Origin: Campylobacteraceae bacterium
GTDB lineage: Bacteria > Campylobacterota > Campylobacteria > Campylobacterales > Campylobacteraceae
NCBI GenBank assembly: GCA_012521935.1
Contig: JAAYLJ010000061.1
Coordinates: forward strand, 1-14,184
Direction: 5' to 3'
Length of the DNA stretch: 14,184 nt
The notes beneath the pieces were generated by a model. It searched no databases, was not told the origin of the DNA, and worked only from the letters and a program-made list of their open reading frames with translations. How positions within the stretch are numbered: position 1 is the first letter of the stretch; the number at the start of each line of letters is the position of its first letter. Of the stretch, positions 13,210-14,184 are shown piece after piece. A program made the position numbers and the translations under genes.

Positions 13210-13926
13210 ATGGAGAAAAAAAGGAAAAGAGTTTTAGTTAAATTTTCTGGTGAAGCCTTGGCTGGAAATAATGGTTTTGGGATAGATACTACCATTTTAA
13301 AATTTATCGCCTCAGAGATAAAATCTATGGTTGAGCATGGAATAGAGGTTGGGATTGTAATTGGTGGTGGAAATATCATTAGAGGTGTGAGTGCGGCAAG
13401 AGATGGGATCATTAAGCGCACAAGCGGGGATTATATGGGGATGTTGGCAACTGTTATTAATAGTGTTGCTATGCAAGAAGCGCTTGAATATGTTGGAATG
13501 GATGTAAGAGTCCAAAGTGCCATTAAAATGGAAGCAATCTGCGAAACATTCATAGTAAGAAGAGCTCAAAGACACTTAGAAAAAGGTAGGATCGTAATCT
13601 TTGCAGCAGGAACTGGCAATCCATTTTTTACAACTGATACCGCTGCTACACTAAGGGCTATTGAGATTGGTTCAGATATGATTATAAAGGCTACAAAAGT
13701 AGATGGAGTTTATGACAAAGATCCCAAAAAATACCTAGATGCAAAGCTTTTAAATGAGTTAACTTATGATGAAGCATTAAGCGATAGTGTGAAAGTGATG
13801 GATGATACTTCAATAGCACTTGCAAAAGATAATAAACTGCCTATTTTGGTTTGCAATATGTTCAAAAAAGGCAATATTTTAAACATAATAGATGGCGATT
13901 ATAGCGCCTGTTCAATTGTTAGATAA
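13210..13926 (+). CDS. pyrH: UMP kinase
   Basis: This 238-residue cytoplasmic enzyme phosphorylates UMP to UDP with ATP in pyrimidine nucleotide synthesis, and is hexameric and GTP/UTP-regulated in bacteria. Amino-acid-kinase-fold motifs are all present: KFSGEALAG (11-19) for phosphate binding, VIGGGNIIRG (50-59), SGDYMGMLATVINSVA (72-87), GTGNPFFTTDTAA (134-146) for UMP binding, and KATKVDGVYDKDP (160-172) for ATP binding. Length is normal. Two Shine-Dalgarno-like sites precede the ATG; AAGGAG (13197-13202) at 7-base spacing is the useful one. It is followed 9 bases later by rpoZ, a linkage I recall from other Campylobacterota. Confidence 0.97.
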   Translation: MEKKRKRVLVKFSGEALAGNNGFGIDTTILKFIASEIKSMVEHGIEVGIVIGGGNIIRGVSAARDGIIKRTSGDYMGMLATVINSVAMQEALEYVGMDVRVQSAIKMEAICETFIVRRAQRHLEKGRIVIFAAGTGNPFFTTDTAATLRAIEIGSDMIIKATKVDGVYDKDPKKYLDAKLLNELTYDEALSDSVKVMDDTSIALAKDNKLPILVCNMFKKGNILNIIDGDYSACSIVR

Positions 13927-13935
13927 GGAGAATTA

Positions 13936-14154
13936 ATGAGAACAGAAAGATTAGTAGCGCAAGCTATGGATAGATTAAATGGAGATAGATATAAGCTCTC
14001 TTTAGCTGTTGCAAAAAGAGCAGAAACTCTATCTTTAGGAGCTACCCCTTTAGTTGAAGTAGATAAGGCTAAATATAAATTTACCGACATAGCGCTAATG
14101 GAGATTGCGCAAGGGAAAATAGGGATAGATTCAATCGCTCACGAGGAAGAGTAA
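13936..14154 (+). CDS. rpoZ: RNA polymerase omega subunit
   Basis: This 72-residue protein matches omega: MRTERLVAQAMDRLNGDRYKL (the N-terminal helix and conserved R..L...A), then SLAVAKRAETLSLGATPLV and KFTDIALMEIAQGKIGI. Omega helps fold and hold the beta-prime subunit and in many bacteria forms part of the ppGpp site. AAGGAG (13925-13930) is 5 bases before the ATG. It sits between pyrH and a probable spoT start, the usual Campylobacterota order, which places omega with the ppGpp synthetase/hydrolase it may respond to. Confidence 0.93.
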   Translation: MRTERLVAQAMDRLNGDRYKLSLAVAKRAETLSLGATPLVEVDKAKYKFTDIALMEIAQGKIGIDSIAHEEE

Positions 14155-14167
14155 AAAAGAGGTTTCT

Positions 14168-14184
14168 TTGGAAGATTTACTTAA
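14168..14184 (+). CDS. Probable start of spoT/relA (only first codons in window)
   Basis: Fourteen bases after rpoZ, a TTG at 14168 follows GAGG (14159-14162) at 5-base spacing and opens a frame reading M-E-D-L-L to the window edge. Conserved gene order in Campylobacterota places the bifunctional ppGpp synthetase/hydrolase here. Five codons cannot prove it; the call rests on context. Confidence 0.4.

Noticed and set aside
13185..13575. Minus-strand open frames opposite pyrH
   Set aside because: They lie entirely over a strongly conserved UMP kinase gene and show no recognisable domain or start signal.

Overview
The window is AT-rich DNA from a Campylobacterota (Epsilonproteobacteria) chromosome. 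The evidence is the right-hand gene order: rodA diverging from rluD, then flpA-like lipoprotein, trmB, ftsE, ftsX, envC-like, pyrH, rpoZ and the probable start of spoT. This is the order I recall from Campylobacter jejuni and sulfur-oxidising relatives such as Sulfurimonas, and the TrmB and FlpA forms are typical of that group. Genus cannot be fixed from the sequence alone.

Positions 1-5650 are an accessory island lying on the 3' side of a tRNA(CAT) gene (5838-5914, minus). From left to right it holds: (i) a type IV AbiE toxin-antitoxin pair on the minus strand, with the AbiEii nucleotidyltransferase toxin cut by the window edge and AbiEi behind a textbook promoter that overlaps a 28-bp near-palindrome; (ii) a possible decayed coding relic at 1148-1424; (iii) a prophage lysogeny-control remnant, with two small minus-strand genes diverging from a LexA/CI-type self-cleaving repressor; (iv) a toxin-first HipA/HipB-like module whose promoter is framed by inverted and direct repeats; (v) an AAA/STAND-type ATPase whose promoter carries four copies of a 12-bp repeat spaced 23-14-23 bp. 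A probable bidirectional terminator and a decayed minus-strand fragment separate the island from the tRNA.

Positions 5838-14184 are core genome. The tRNA and rodA (cell elongation glycosyltransferase) lie on the minus strand. A roughly 50-bp divergent intergenic region, with TTG starts proposed on both sides, leads into a tight plus-strand operon: rluD (rRNA pseudouridylation), an FN3-repeat lipoprotein, trmB (tRNA m7G46), ftsEX plus an EnvC-type coiled-coil/degenerate-LytM protein (the FtsEX-EnvC cell-separation complex), then pyrH, rpoZ and probably spoT. Many junctions overlap: rluD/flpA by 68 nt, trmB/ftsE by 8, ftsE/ftsX by 14 and ftsX/envC by 1. This implies translational coupling.

The most promising items for follow-up are the repeat-array-controlled solitary ATPase, the toxin-first HipA/HipB module with its ordered operator, the AbiE operator, the catalytically degenerate LytM domain beside ftsEX, and conservation of the fibronectin-binding motif in the FlpA-like lipoprotein. 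I saw no CRISPR array, IS element or rRNA.
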